Source: Nocardioides sp. L-11A
Lineage (GTDB): Bacteria > Actinomycetota > Actinomycetes > Propionibacteriales > Nocardioidaceae
Assembly: GCA_029961745.1 (NCBI GenBank)
Contig: CP124680.1
Location: 310,001 to 374,000, forward strand
Direction of reading: 5' to 3'
Length of the DNA stretch: 64,000 nucleotides
The notes under the pieces: generated by a model
Seen by the model: the letters and a program-made list of their open reading frames with translations, nothing else
Told to the model about the DNA's origin: nothing
Database searches by the model: none
Part shown: piece by piece, positions 1-8,135 of the stretch
How the letters are laid out: the number at the start of each line of letters is the position of its first letter
Position numbering within the stretch: position 1 is the stretch's first letter
Position numbers and translations under genes: made by a program

Positions 1-222
1 TCGAATCGCCTCGGAGCGGCTGACGTGGTCCTTCTCTGCGCGCTCGGTGAGCGCCGACAGCAGTGTCTCGTCGATGCGGACCGGAACGACCTGCCCCGGT
101 CCGTCACCGACGGGCCTGCGCCCGCGCTTGCGGAGCTGGTCGACGTCGTATCCGCGCTCGGCCTCGTCGGCCCACTTCTGGACGTCCTGGTCGGTCACCG
201 GGACGCCGTTGATCTTGTCCAC
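1..222 (-). CDS. Ribbon-helix-helix (CopG-type) DNA-binding protein, probable antitoxin, C-terminus cut by window edge
   Basis: 74 codons are visible, reading from a GTG at 222 off the left edge. The protein begins VDKINGVPVTDQDVQKWADE, then has a basic stretch (QLRKRGRRPVGDG), then a ribbon-helix-helix-like segment (VVPVRIDETLLSAL...SRSEAIR). Short actinobacterial antitoxins share this plan: a predicted interaction region followed by an arc/CopG DNA-binding fold. The GTG start is supported by a leaderless arrangement, TACGAT at 229-234 followed by exactly 6 nt. No Shine-Dalgarno sequence is seen. It lies in the same frame as the upstream glycosyltransferase gene, separated from it by that gene's TGA. 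No toxin partner is visible; it could lie beyond the edge, or this could be a solitary regulator. The family call is by motif recognition only. Confidence 0.6.
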   Translation of the reverse strand, partial: MDKINGVPVTDQDVQKWADEAERGYDVDQLRKRGRRPVGDGPGQVVPVRIDETLLSALTERAEKDHVSRSEAIR

Positions 223-228
223 CAGATA

Positions 229-234
229 ATCGTA
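229..234 (-). promoter_or_regulatory. -10 box (TACGAT) of a leaderless promoter for the RHH gene
   Basis: TACGAT on the minus strand lies 6 nt before the GTG at 222, so the transcript would start at or next to the start codon. The same geometry recurs at several genes in this window. Confidence 0.5.
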
Positions 235-252
235 ATACGAAAATGGCTTGGA

Positions 253-1776
253 TCAAGGTCCCGGGGACGCGTCGCGACGATCCTCGATCCGGCGCCAGAT
301 GTGGAAGTCGTCGTACGCCGCCTGCTCGCGGTAGTGCTCGACGAAATAGTCCTGCACCCCGCTCGCGTCGACGCCCCAGGTGGCGAGGCTGGCGCCGGAG
401 ACCACCACCCAGCGCGGTGCGTCCGGACCGGTCAGGACGGCCCGCAGCTCGGTGAGCTCGGGGTCGAGGACGCGGACGGGAAGGCTCCACAGGTGCTCGT
501 ACGGGCTGGACAGCCCGCTGCCCACGACGATGTCGGGGCGCCCGAAGGCGACCACCACGCCGTCGCCGGGGGCGGCGTGGTCGCGCAGGTAGTGCGCGAT
601 CTTCGCGTCGAGCGCGATCGCCGGGTTCGCGGGGTTGATCAGCTGCTCGGTCCAGGCCGTGGCCGTGGCGATCAGGGCCAGGCCGAGGCAGGTGGACAGC
701 ACCCGGCGGACCGCCGTCGTCGGGCGGACCAGGCAGGCGAGGACCACGATGCCCGGGACCAGCCCGGTCAGGTAGTGCAGCCAGTAGCTGCCGCCCGCCA
801 CCACGCCGACCAGCTCCCACCCGGCCAGGGCGAGCCCCGCGAGCGCGAGCGGCGCGCCGCGGGGCCGGTCCCGGATCGCGTCGCGGGCGTTGAGGAGGGC
901 CACCGTGCCCAGGGTGAGCGCCGCGCCGCTGGCGAGGAAGGCGAGGGTGAGCAGGAGCATCCGGTGCGAGGTGTTGGCACTCGCCGAGGTGTCGATCACC
1001 TCCCCGGCGCGGAGCCGGAAGACCACGACGGCCTGCCAGAGGTCGGCGGGAGAGGTGCCGCGCTCGGCCGCGGAGGCGAGAGCGGCGGCCAGGACGACGA
1101 CCGAGCCGGCCGCGAAGGAGCCCGCGGCCCGGCCCAGGCCGGCGACGCCACCCCGGCACAGGATCATCAGGACCGCCGCGAACACGAAGACGTCGATGAC
1201 GTTCTGCTTGACCAGCGCGGCGGCCATCGCCGCCGCGCCGGCCCCTGCGGCGAGCAGGACCGGTCGGCGACCGGCCGGCATCGACAGCGCCGCGACCAGC
1301 GCGACCACGCCGAGCAGCACGAACGGCGCCGCGAGCAGCTCGCCGTTGGTCTCCGGCATGCCGAGCAGCGGGCTGGACAGCAGCGCCGCGGCGAGGACGG
1401 GGACGGCGCGGGTCGTCCAGCGCGTGCCGGGGGCCGCCAGGTGAGCCGCGAGCAGCCCCGCGAGCAGGACGACAGCCGCGCTGGCCAGCCCGCCGAGCAC
1501 CATCACCGCCGGAGCGGACACGCCGTCGTCGCCGAGCCCGATCGGGCCGAGTCGGGCGGCGGCACGGAAGATCCAGATCAACAGGGGCGGCCGGTCCACC
1601 CAGTGGTCGCCGTACAGGGAGCTGCCGTGCTCCCACTGCTGCCCGAGGGCGAGGAACCCGGCCGCGTCGGAGGCCAACGGGGTGCGCAGGAACGGGAGCC
1701 ACGCGGCGAACGCCATCGCGCCCGCGAGGTAGGAGGCCCGGGACACGTGCACGTCACGGGGAGTGGGCCTCAGCAT
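253..1776 (-). CDS. GT-C family (PMT/ArnT-like) integral membrane glycosyltransferase
   Basis: This 507-residue polytopic membrane protein has about ten hydrophobic segments, several very rich in Ala, Leu and Val. Near the N-terminus it has SDAAGFLALGQQWEHGSSLY followed by WVDRPPLLIWIF. An acidic residue in the first extracytoplasmic loop followed by a DRPP-type motif is typical of PMT_2/ArnT glycosyltransferases, which use polyprenyl-phosphate sugars on the outer face of the membrane. The C-terminal ~100 residues are soluble and include ...VVVSGASLATWGV and an aromatic-rich tail. Start: the ATG at 1776 lies 6 nt after TAGCGT (leaderless type). It diverges from the nitrite-reductase operon and has no obvious functional partner here. 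Substrate and acceptor cannot be read from the sequence. A role in cell-wall or protein glycosylation is inference. Confidence 0.7.
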   Translation of the reverse strand: MLRPTPRDVHVSRASYLAGAMAFAAWLPFLRTPLASDAAGFLALGQQWEHGSSLYGDHWVDRPPLLIWIFRAAARLGPIGLGDDGVSAPAVMVLGGLASAAVVLLAGLLAAHLAAPGTRWTTRAVPVLAAALLSSPLLGMPETNGELLAAPFVLLGVVALVAALSMPAGRRPVLLAAGAGAAAMAAALVKQNVIDVFVFAAVLMILCRGGVAGLGRAAGSFAAGSVVVLAAALASAAERGTSPADLWQAVVVFRLRAGEVIDTSASANTSHRMLLLTLAFLASGAALTLGTVALLNARDAIRDRPRGAPLALAGLALAGWELVGVVAGGSYWLHYLTGLVPGIVVLACLVRPTTAVRRVLSTCLGLALIATATAWTEQLINPANPAIALDAKIAHYLRDHAAPGDGVVVAFGRPDIVVGSGLSSPYEHLWSLPVRVLDPELTELRAVLTGPDAPRWVVVSGASLATWGVDASGVQDYFVEHYREQAAYDDFHIWRRIEDRRDASPGP

Positions 1777-1782
1777 GGCTCG

Positions 1783-1788
1783 ACGCTA
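1783..1788 (-). promoter_or_regulatory. -10 box (TAGCGT) of a leaderless promoter for the glycosyltransferase
   Basis: TAGCGT on the minus strand ends 6 nt before the ATG at 1776. There is no Shine-Dalgarno sequence between, which fits a leaderless transcript. Confidence 0.45.
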
Positions 1789-1897
1789 GCCGGGCTCCCT
1801 GACGGCTGCTCATGGCGGCGACCCGGTGAGGTCGTGAGGAGTCGTTGACATCGGGGTGCGGGCCCAGCGCCGCGGCGCGAAACCTCGGTGACCTTCG

Positions 1898-3406
1898 ATG
1901 GCTCCCATGATCGGCCCACCGCACACCGACCCACCGCGCCGGCGGCTCGTCGTCGTCGGCTCGGGCATGGCCGCGACCCGGCTGGTCGAGGAGCTGGTCG
2001 CCCGGCGGGCACCGGAGCGGATGGACATCACCGTCCTCGGGGACGAGGACGCGCCGCCGTACAACCGGATCCTGCTCTCGGCCGTCCTCGAGGGCACCCA
2101 CCGGCCGGAGGCGCTGACGCTGCGCGCCCCGGAGTGGTACGCCGGCCACGGCATCGACCTGCGTCTCGGCGCCCGGGTGCTCGGCATCGACCGTGCGCGA
2201 CGCGACGTCATGCTGGTCGACGGCACCCTCGTGGAGTACGACGCCCTGGTGCTCGCGACCGGCAGCATCCCGTCGCTGCCGCCGATCCGCGGGCTGGTCC
2301 GGATGGACGGCTCGCTGCACGAGGCGGTGCACGCCTTCCGCTCCCTCGCCGACTGCGCCCGCCTGGTCGCGGCGCTGCCGGACAGTCGCCGTGCCGTCGT
2401 CGTGGGCGGCGGCCTGCTCGGCCTCCAGGTGGCCCGGGCGCTGGGCACGCGCGGCATCGCGACCGAGGTGGTCGAGGGCGGCGAGCACCTGCTCCACCGG
2501 CAACTGAGCGCCCCGGCCGCCGGCATCCTCGGCCGGGACCTGAAGCGGCTCGGCGTCGCGGTCTACACCGGCGCCCGCGCGGTCCGGCTGGTCGACGGTC
2601 CCCGCGGGCCCGCGCTGCGGCTCGACAACGGCTGCACCCTCGACACCGACCTGGTCGTGCTCGCCGCCGGCGGCCGGCCCGCGACCGCGCTGGCCCGTGG
2701 GGCGGGGCTCGAGGTGCGCCGCGGCATCGTCGTCGACCACCGCCTCGCCAGCGTCACCGACCCGGCTGTCCACGCGCTCGGCGACTGCGCCGAGACGGTG
2801 TCGCCGGACGGGCAGGGCCGCAGCCCCGGCTTCGTGTCGCCGGCCTGGGAGCAGGCCGCTGTCCTCGCCGCCATCCTGACGACACCGGTTGGCGAGGACA
2901 CCCCGACGTACGACGGCGCCCGGATCGTCGCCCGGCTGCGGGCGACCGACCTCGACGTCGCCGTGCTCGGGGACGCCACGGCCGAGATCGCCGCCGGGGG
3001 CGAGGTGGTCGAGCTCGCGAACCCGCTCTCCGGGTCGCACCGCCGCCTCGTCGTCCGCGACGGGCGGATCGTGGCGGCGACCCTGGTCGGCGACCTGTCC
3101 CGGGTGGGTCTGATCACCCAGCACTTCGACCGGCGGACGGTCCTCGGGCCGGCGGAGCCCGGCCGCCTGCTGATGCCGGAGCGGACGGGGGCGGGCGACG
3201 ACAGCGCGGTCGCGCTCCTCCCGGACGACGCGGAGGTGTGCGCCTGCGCGGGCGTCACCGCCGGCCGGATCCGCGCCTGCTCCTCGCTGGAGCAGATCCG
3301 CGACACCACCCGCGCGACCACCGGCTGCGGTGGCTGCGCCGGCACGGTGCGGCAGCTGCTCGGCAGCGGCGCCGACCACGCCGTCCTCGTCACGAAAGGC
3401 GTATGA
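1898..3406 (+). CDS. FAD-dependent NAD(P)H oxidoreductase with C-terminal BFD-like [2Fe-2S] domain (nitrite reductase electron-transfer type)
   Basis: A 502-residue flavoprotein. An N-terminal dinucleotide fold (RRLVVVGSGMAATRLVEEL) binds FAD. A second Rossmann motif (AVVVGGGLLGLQVARAL, residues ~165-185) binds NAD(P)H, and ALGDCAE is the second FAD-contact motif. The C-terminal ~55 residues contain C-A-C and C-G-G-C, the four-cysteine pattern of bacterioferritin-associated-ferredoxin-like [2Fe-2S] domains. The architecture equals the N-terminal half of NirB. In actinobacteria such proteins sit beside assimilatory nitrite reductase and probably pass electrons to it or to nitrate reductase. 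It starts the operon: its TGA is followed 1 nt later by the ATG of the NirB-NirD gene. The start ATG at 1898 gives an 11-residue leader; an internal ATG four codons later is an alternative. The precise partner is inference. Confidence 0.8.
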   Translation: MAPMIGPPHTDPPRRRLVVVGSGMAATRLVEELVARRAPERMDITVLGDEDAPPYNRILLSAVLEGTHRPEALTLRAPEWYAGHGIDLRLGARVLGIDRARRDVMLVDGTLVEYDALVLATGSIPSLPPIRGLVRMDGSLHEAVHAFRSLADCARLVAALPDSRRAVVVGGGLLGLQVARALGTRGIATEVVEGGEHLLHRQLSAPAAGILGRDLKRLGVAVYTGARAVRLVDGPRGPALRLDNGCTLDTDLVVLAAGGRPATALARGAGLEVRRGIVVDHRLASVTDPAVHALGDCAETVSPDGQGRSPGFVSPAWEQAAVLAAILTTPVGEDTPTYDGARIVARLRATDLDVAVLGDATAEIAAGGEVVELANPLSGSHRRLVVRDGRIVAATLVGDLSRVGLITQHFDRRTVLGPAEPGRLLMPERTGAGDDSAVALLPDDAEVCACAGVTAGRIRACSSLEQIRDTTRATTGCGGCAGTVRQLLGSGADHAVLVTKGV

Positions 3407-3407
3407 G

Positions 3408-6194
3408 ATGAACCAGCGCAGGCACCTGGTGGTCGTCGGCCACGGGATGGTCGGCCACCGCCTCGTCCAGGCGGCGATCGAGCGCGGGCTCACCGCGACC
3501 CACGACATCACGATCCTCGGCGAGGAGCCGCGCCCGGCGTACGACCGGGTCGCGCTCACCTCCTTCTTCGAGCGGGGTGCCGAGGCACTGTCCCTCCTCC
3601 CCGGCGGCGGGTACGACGACCCGCGGGTCCGCCTGCGCCTCGGGGCCGAAGTCGTGGCGATCTCCCCGCGCCAGCGGGTGATCACGCTCGCGAGCGGCGA
3701 GGACCTGCACTATGACGAGCTGGTGCTGGCGACCGGCGCGACCCCGTTCGTGCCGCCGGTGCCGGGCAGCGACCTGAGGAACGTCTTCGTCTACCGCACC
3801 ATCGAGGACCTCGAGGCGATCCGTGCGGCGTCGCGGAAGGCGAGGGTCGGTGCGGTCATCGGGGGCGGCCTGCTCGGCCTGGAAGCCGCCAACGCGCTGC
3901 ACCAGCTGGGCCTGGAGACCCACGTCGTCGAGCTCGCGCCGCGGCTGATGGCGGTCCAGATCGACGACGCCGCGGGCTCCACGCTCAACCGTCACATCGA
4001 GACCCTCGGCCTGACCGTGCACACCGGCGCGATGACCGAGGCCGTGCTCGGCAAGGACAAGGTCACCGGCCTGGCGCTCAAGGACCGCAACCCGCTCGAC
4101 GTCGACCTCGTCGTCTTCTCCGCCGGCATCCGTCCCCGCGATGCGCTGGCCCGGGCCGCCGACCTCGACATCGCCGAGCGCGGCGGCATCCTGGTCGACG
4201 AGCGCTGCCGCACCAGTGACGAGCACATCTGGGCGATCGGTGAGTGCGCCGCTCCGGGCGGTCGGATGTACGGCCTGGTCGCGCCCGGCTACGCGATGGC
4301 CGAGGTCGTCGTCGACGCGCTGCTCGGCGGGGAGGCCGGCTCCTTCACCGGTGCCGACATGTCGACCAAGCTCAAGCTGCTCGGCGTCGATGTCGCCTCC
4401 TTCGGCGACGCCTTCGCCGCGGACGAGGCCGCCCTCGAGGTCGTGTATGCCGACGCGGTGGCCGGCGTCTACAAGAAGCTCGTGGTCAAGGAGCTCGCGA
4501 GCGGTGGCTACGAGCTGCTGGGCGGCATCCTGGTCGGCGACGCGTCGTCGTACGGCGTGCTCCGCCCGCTGGTGGGCTCCGGCATCGAGCTGCCCGACAA
4601 CCCGGAGGAACTGATCCTCCCGACCGCGCGCGGCGGCGTGGAGATCGGCCTGCCCGACGACGCGCAGGTCTGCTCGTGCAACGACGTGACCAAGGCCGAG
4701 ATCGTCGCGGCCCTCGCCGAGGGGGGCACCTGCGACGACGCCGGCTGCGTGACCGCCTGCACCCGCGCCGGGGCCACCTGCGGGTCGTGCAAGAGCGTGG
4801 TGAAGAAGATCGTCGAGGGGCACTTCGCCGCCACCGGGCGCACCGTCGACAAGTCCCTGTGCGAGCACTTCCCGCTCACCCGCCAGGAGCTCTTCGAGGT
4901 CGTCGCGGTGCACGGCTACCAGCGTTTCGACGACATCGTGGAGGGCCACGGCCGGGGCCGGGGCTGCGACGTCTGCAAGCCGGCGGTCGCCTCGATCCTG
5001 GCCAGCCTGCTCAACGACCACGTGCTCGACGGACCCAACGCGACCCTGCAGGACACCAACGACGCCTATCTCGCGAACCTGCAGAAGAACGGCACCTACT
5101 CCGTCGTCCCGCGACTGCCTGGCGGCGAGGTCACGCCCGACAAGCTGATCGTGATCGGCGAGGTGGCCCGCGACTACGGTCTCTACACGAAGGTCACCGG
5201 CGGTCAGCGGATCGACCTGTTCGGCGCCCGCAAGGAGGACCTGCCGGCGATCTGGAGGCGGCTGGTCGAGGCCGGCATGGAGTCCGGCCACGCCTACGGG
5301 AAGTCGCTGCGGACCGTGAAGTCGTGCGTCGGCTCGACGTGGTGCCGGTACGGCGTCCAGGACTCGGTCGGCCTCGCGGTCGAGCTCGAGCTGCGCTACC
5401 GCGGCCTGCGCTCGCCGCACAAGCTCAAGGGCGGCGTCTCCGGCTGCGCCCGCGAGTGCGCCGAGGCTCGCGGCAAGGACTTCGGCGTGATCGCGACCGA
5501 AAAGGGATGGAACCTCTATGTCGGCGGCAACGGCGGCGCCGTACCCGCGCACGCGCAGCTGCTCGCCGGCGACCTGTCCCGCGAGGAGCTGATCCGCTAC
5601 CTCGACCGCTACCTCATGTACTACGTCCGCACCGCCGACCGGCTGCAGCGCACGGCGCCCTGGCTGGACGAGATCGGCGGACTGGAGCGGGTGCGCGAGG
5701 TCGTCGTCGACGACAGCCTCGGGCTCGGCGACGAGCTGGAGGCGGCGATGGCCCGGCACGTCGACTCGTACTTCGACGAGTGGCAGGCGACGATCGACGA
5801 CCCGGCCAAGCTCGCGCGCTTCGTCTCCTTCGTCAACGCCCCCGACCAGCCGGAGGTCTGCCCGGTCGACCGGATCGCCCGTGAGTCCGGGGTGTCCGCG
5901 CTGATCGACGGGGAGGCGGTCGCCGTCTTCCGCACCTACGACGACGAGCTGTTCGCGCTCTCCGACGTCGACCCGCGCGGTGGCGCGGCCGTGCTCTCCG
6001 GCGGCATCGTCGGGACCCGCACGGTGGCCGGCGAGGAGGTGCCCTTCGTCGCGAGCCCGCTGCTCAAGCACCACTTCGACCTGCGCACGGGCGTGTGCCT
6101 GGACGACGCGAGCCTCGCGGTGCCGACGTACGACGTCCGCGTGGTCGACGGCATTGTGGTGGTGGGCGCGCGACGCGGGACAATCGCGTCGTGA
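3408..6194 (+). CDS. nirB: Nitrite reductase large subunit fused to a NirD-like Rieske-fold domain
   Basis: 928 residues that should reduce nitrite to ammonium in the cytoplasm with NAD(P)H, FAD, Fe-S clusters and siroheme. Domains in order: two dinucleotide folds (1-~300; HLVVVGHGMVGHRLV and AVIGGGLLGLEAANAL); a BFD-like [2Fe-2S] domain (~420-465; C-S-C ... C-G-S-C); a second small Cys pair (GRGCDVCK, ~520); a ferredoxin-like half domain; then the siroheme/[4Fe-4S] ligands C-x5-C (CVGSTWC, ~640) and C-x3-C (CARECAEARG, ~680). Usual NirB ends with the 'HVDSYFDEW...FVSFVNAP' segment. Here the frame runs on without a break through ~110 residues matching NirD (ALIDGEAVAVFR...VASPLLKHHFDLRTGVCLDD), normally a separate gene. 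As in known NirD, the Rieske Cys/His ligands are absent. The ATG at 3408 is tightly coupled to the upstream gene, and the stop overlaps the next start (GTGA). Confidence 0.93.
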   Translation: MNQRRHLVVVGHGMVGHRLVQAAIERGLTATHDITILGEEPRPAYDRVALTSFFERGAEALSLLPGGGYDDPRVRLRLGAEVVAISPRQRVITLASGEDLHYDELVLATGATPFVPPVPGSDLRNVFVYRTIEDLEAIRAASRKARVGAVIGGGLLGLEAANALHQLGLETHVVELAPRLMAVQIDDAAGSTLNRHIETLGLTVHTGAMTEAVLGKDKVTGLALKDRNPLDVDLVVFSAGIRPRDALARAADLDIAERGGILVDERCRTSDEHIWAIGECAAPGGRMYGLVAPGYAMAEVVVDALLGGEAGSFTGADMSTKLKLLGVDVASFGDAFAADEAALEVVYADAVAGVYKKLVVKELASGGYELLGGILVGDASSYGVLRPLVGSGIELPDNPEELILPTARGGVEIGLPDDAQVCSCNDVTKAEIVAALAEGGTCDDAGCVTACTRAGATCGSCKSVVKKIVEGHFAATGRTVDKSLCEHFPLTRQELFEVVAVHGYQRFDDIVEGHGRGRGCDVCKPAVASILASLLNDHVLDGPNATLQDTNDAYLANLQKNGTYSVVPRLPGGEVTPDKLIVIGEVARDYGLYTKVTGGQRIDLFGARKEDLPAIWRRLVEAGMESGHAYGKSLRTVKSCVGSTWCRYGVQDSVGLAVELELRYRGLRSPHKLKGGVSGCARECAEARGKDFGVIATEKGWNLYVGGNGGAVPAHAQLLAGDLSREELIRYLDRYLMYYVRTADRLQRTAPWLDEIGGLERVREVVVDDSLGLGDELEAAMARHVDSYFDEWQATIDDPAKLARFVSFVNAPDQPEVCPVDRIARESGVSALIDGEAVAVFRTYDDELFALSDVDPRGGAAVLSGGIVGTRTVAGEEVPFVASPLLKHHFDLRTGVCLDDASLAVPTYDVRVVDGIVVVGARRGTIAS

Positions 6195-7303
6195 CTGACC
6201 TGCCCCTGTCCGGTTTCACGATCGGTGTGACGGCGGCGCGCCGGGCCGAGGAGCAGATCGCGCTGCTGGAGCGGCGCGGTGCGTCCGTGATCCACGCCCC
6301 GGCGCTGTCGGTCGACCCCAACCGGATCGACGAGGACGCTCTGCGTGCCGCGACCGAGGAGGTGCTCGCCCAGCCCGTCGACATCTTCGTCGCCACCACC
6401 GGCATCGGCCTGAAGTCCTGGTTCACCGCCGCCGAGCGCTGGGGCCTGCTCGCCGAGCTCACCACCCATCTGGGCGGCGCGGAGATCCTGGCCCGCGGGC
6501 CCAAGAGCGTCGGCGCGCTGCGCAGGTTCGGCCTGCGCGAGCTGTGGGCGCCGGAGTCGGAGGAGTTCGAGGACGTGCTCGCGCACCTGCGCGGGCGCGA
6601 CCTGCGGGGGCGCCGGATCGTCGTCCAGGAGCACGGCCAGTCGCTCTCCCTGGCGGCGCACGCGCTGCGCCGGCTGGGTGCCGACGTCACCACCGTCGCC
6701 GTCTACCGGGTGGAGGGCGCGGCCGACCCCGAGCCGATGTTCGGCCTGATCGAGGCCGTCGCCGAGCGGCGGGTGCATGCCGTGACCTTCACCGCCGCCC
6801 CCGCGATCGCGGCCATGATGGAGGCCGCCGGCACGACCGGGCACCGCGACGAGGTCGTCGGCGCCTTCCAGGCCGACGTGGTCGCCTCCTGCGTCGGACC
6901 GGTCACCGCCGCGGCCTTCGAGATGTGGGGCGTGCCGTCCATCCATCCCGACCGCTCCCGGCTGGCCGCGATGGTCAAGCAGCTCGAGGTGGAGCTGCCG
7001 TCCCGCGCCGCCGGCACGTCGTTCGACGTCGCCGGCCACACCCTGCTCCTGCACGGCGAGGACGTGCTGCTCGACGGCGTCGAGGTGCGGCTCTCGCCCG
7101 CGCCGTACGCCGTCCTCCAGGCCCTCCTCGTCAACCCCGGCACCGTCGTGTCCCGCCGCGACCTGCTCGCCGCGCTCCCCTCCGGCACCGCCGGCTCCGA
7201 GCACGCCGTCGAGATGGCCGTGGCCCGGCTCCGCGCCGCCCTCGGCACCCGCTGCGTCCAGACCGTGGTGAAGCGCGGCTACCGCCTGGCGGTCGCCCCG
7301 TGA
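6191..7303 (+). CDS. Uroporphyrinogen-III synthase domain fused to a C-terminal OmpR-type winged helix
   Basis: 371 residues. The N-terminal ~260 residues have the HemD fold: GFTIGVTAARRAEEQIALLE at the start, then the alternating two-lobe pattern (VDIFVATTGIGLKSW; VTFTAAPAIAAMM; ASCVGPVTAAA), which cyclises hydroxymethylbilane to uroporphyrinogen III. Residues ~275-370 look like a Trans_reg_C domain: VRLSPAPYAVLQALLVNPG, then VVSRRDLLAALPSG, and VEMAVARLRAALG...VKRGYRLA. The same fusion is known in mycobacteria next to nirBD (Rv0260c type). Start GTG 6191 overlaps the NirB stop by 4 nt; a longer frame upstream lies inside nirB and is not used. Placed in the nir operon, it either supplies siroheme precursor or regulates the operon. 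Which function is live cannot be told from sequence. Confidence 0.87.
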   Translation: MTDLPLSGFTIGVTAARRAEEQIALLERRGASVIHAPALSVDPNRIDEDALRAATEEVLAQPVDIFVATTGIGLKSWFTAAERWGLLAELTTHLGGAEILARGPKSVGALRRFGLRELWAPESEEFEDVLAHLRGRDLRGRRIVVQEHGQSLSLAAHALRRLGADVTTVAVYRVEGAADPEPMFGLIEAVAERRVHAVTFTAAPAIAAMMEAAGTTGHRDEVVGAFQADVVASCVGPVTAAAFEMWGVPSIHPDRSRLAAMVKQLEVELPSRAAGTSFDVAGHTLLLHGEDVLLDGVEVRLSPAPYAVLQALLVNPGTVVSRRDLLAALPSGTAGSEHAVEMAVARLRAALGTRCVQTVVKRGYRLAVAP

Positions 7304-8064
7304 GGTCGAATCCCGCCGTAGCGTCATTCGCTCCGTGGGCTCGAGCCCACAGAACGTATGACGTTGCGCCCGGACCCCACCTGGTCACCGTCGCCCACGG
7401 CACCCGCACCGCGGCCGGCAACGAAGTGGCTCGCGCCCTGACCACCGCGGCCGCGCGTCGTCTCGGCTGGCCCGCCACGGCGTCGTACGTCGAGCTGTGC
7501 GCGCCGACGTTCTCCGAGGTCCTGGTCGAGGCGGCGCAGAGCACCGCGCCGACCGTCGTGGTCCCGCTGCTGCTCTCGACCGGGTACCACCTGCGCCACG
7601 ACCTGCCCGCCGCCGTCGGGGGAGCGGGCCGCGGCGACGTCCACCTCGGCCGGGCGCTCGGTCCCGATCCCCTCCTCGCCGACGCCCAGGCCGAGCGCCT
7701 CCGCGGCGCCGGCGCCGCGGCCGGCCAGCCGGTGGTCATGGTCGCCGCCGGCTCCACCGATCCGGCCGCGACCGCCGACCTCGACGCCGCCACCCGTCTG
7801 CTCGGCCAGGCCTGGGGCGCCCCGGTCCGCTTGGCCACGCTCTCGGGCCGCGGCCCCCGCCTCGCGGAGGTCGTCCGGCCGGGGGACGCCGTGTCGCCGT
7901 ACCTCCTCGCCACCGGGCACTTCCACCACCGGGCCCGCCGCGACGCGTGCGCCGCCGGCGTGCGGGTCGTCGCCGATGTCCTCGGCGCCCACCCACGGGT
8001 GGTGGATCTGGTGGTTGAGCGTGCCCTGGCCCTCGTCCGGTCCGCGACGCACGTCCCGGCTTGA
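7300..8064 (+). CDS. Sirohydrochlorin chelatase-like protein (CbiX/SirB family)
   Basis: 254 residues in two related halves. The first begins PHLVTVAHGTRTAAGNEVAR, with the HG(T/S)R motif of class II chelatases, and continues VVPLLLSTGYHLRHDLP. The second half has VVMVAAGSTDPAA and LLATGHFHHRARRDA. The histidines in VAHGT and STGYH are the expected metal-binding residues for inserting Fe2+ (siroheme) or Co2+ (cobalamin) into sirohydrochlorin. The GTG start at 7300 overlaps the upstream TGA (GTGA), so it is translationally coupled. The cofactor for the neighbouring NirB is siroheme, so a ferrochelatase role is the economical reading. The matching uroporphyrinogen methyltransferase is not in this window. 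A 9-bp inverted repeat follows the gene. Confidence 0.85.
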   Translation: MRSNPAVASFAPWARAHRTYDVAPGPHLVTVAHGTRTAAGNEVARALTTAAARRLGWPATASYVELCAPTFSEVLVEAAQSTAPTVVVPLLLSTGYHLRHDLPAAVGGAGRGDVHLGRALGPDPLLADAQAERLRGAGAAAGQPVVMVAAGSTDPAATADLDAATRLLGQAWGAPVRLATLSGRGPRLAEVVRPGDAVSPYLLATGHFHHRARRDACAAGVRVVADVLGAHPRVVDLVVERALALVRSATHVPA

Positions 8065-8090
8065 GCTGACTGGCCCGATCGACAAGTTTC

Positions 8091-8114
8091 CGACGATCCA
8101 CCGCGGGATCGTCG
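8091..8114. terminator. 9-bp inverted repeat after the nitrite-reductase operon
   Basis: CGACGATCC at 8091-8099 pairs with GGATCGTCG at 8106-8114 around a 6-nt loop. It lies 26 nt after the chelatase stop and just before the next gene. No U-tract follows, so it could be a weak terminator or an operator for the downstream gene. Confidence 0.35.
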
Positions 8115-8135
8115 TTGCTCTGGAACGCTGAAAGC

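Noticed and set aside
1845..1850. TTGACA upstream of the nitrite-reductase operon as a -35 box
   Set aside because: No -10-like hexamer at 16-18 nt; a nearby GAAAC/GTGAC pair also fails the GlnR spacing, so no promoter is called.
3390..6074. 894-codon open frame on the minus strand opposite nirB
   Set aside because: A mirror frame produced by high third-position GC; the plus-strand frame has all nitrite-reductase motifs, and the antisense product is low-complexity Arg/Val/Asp/Gly.
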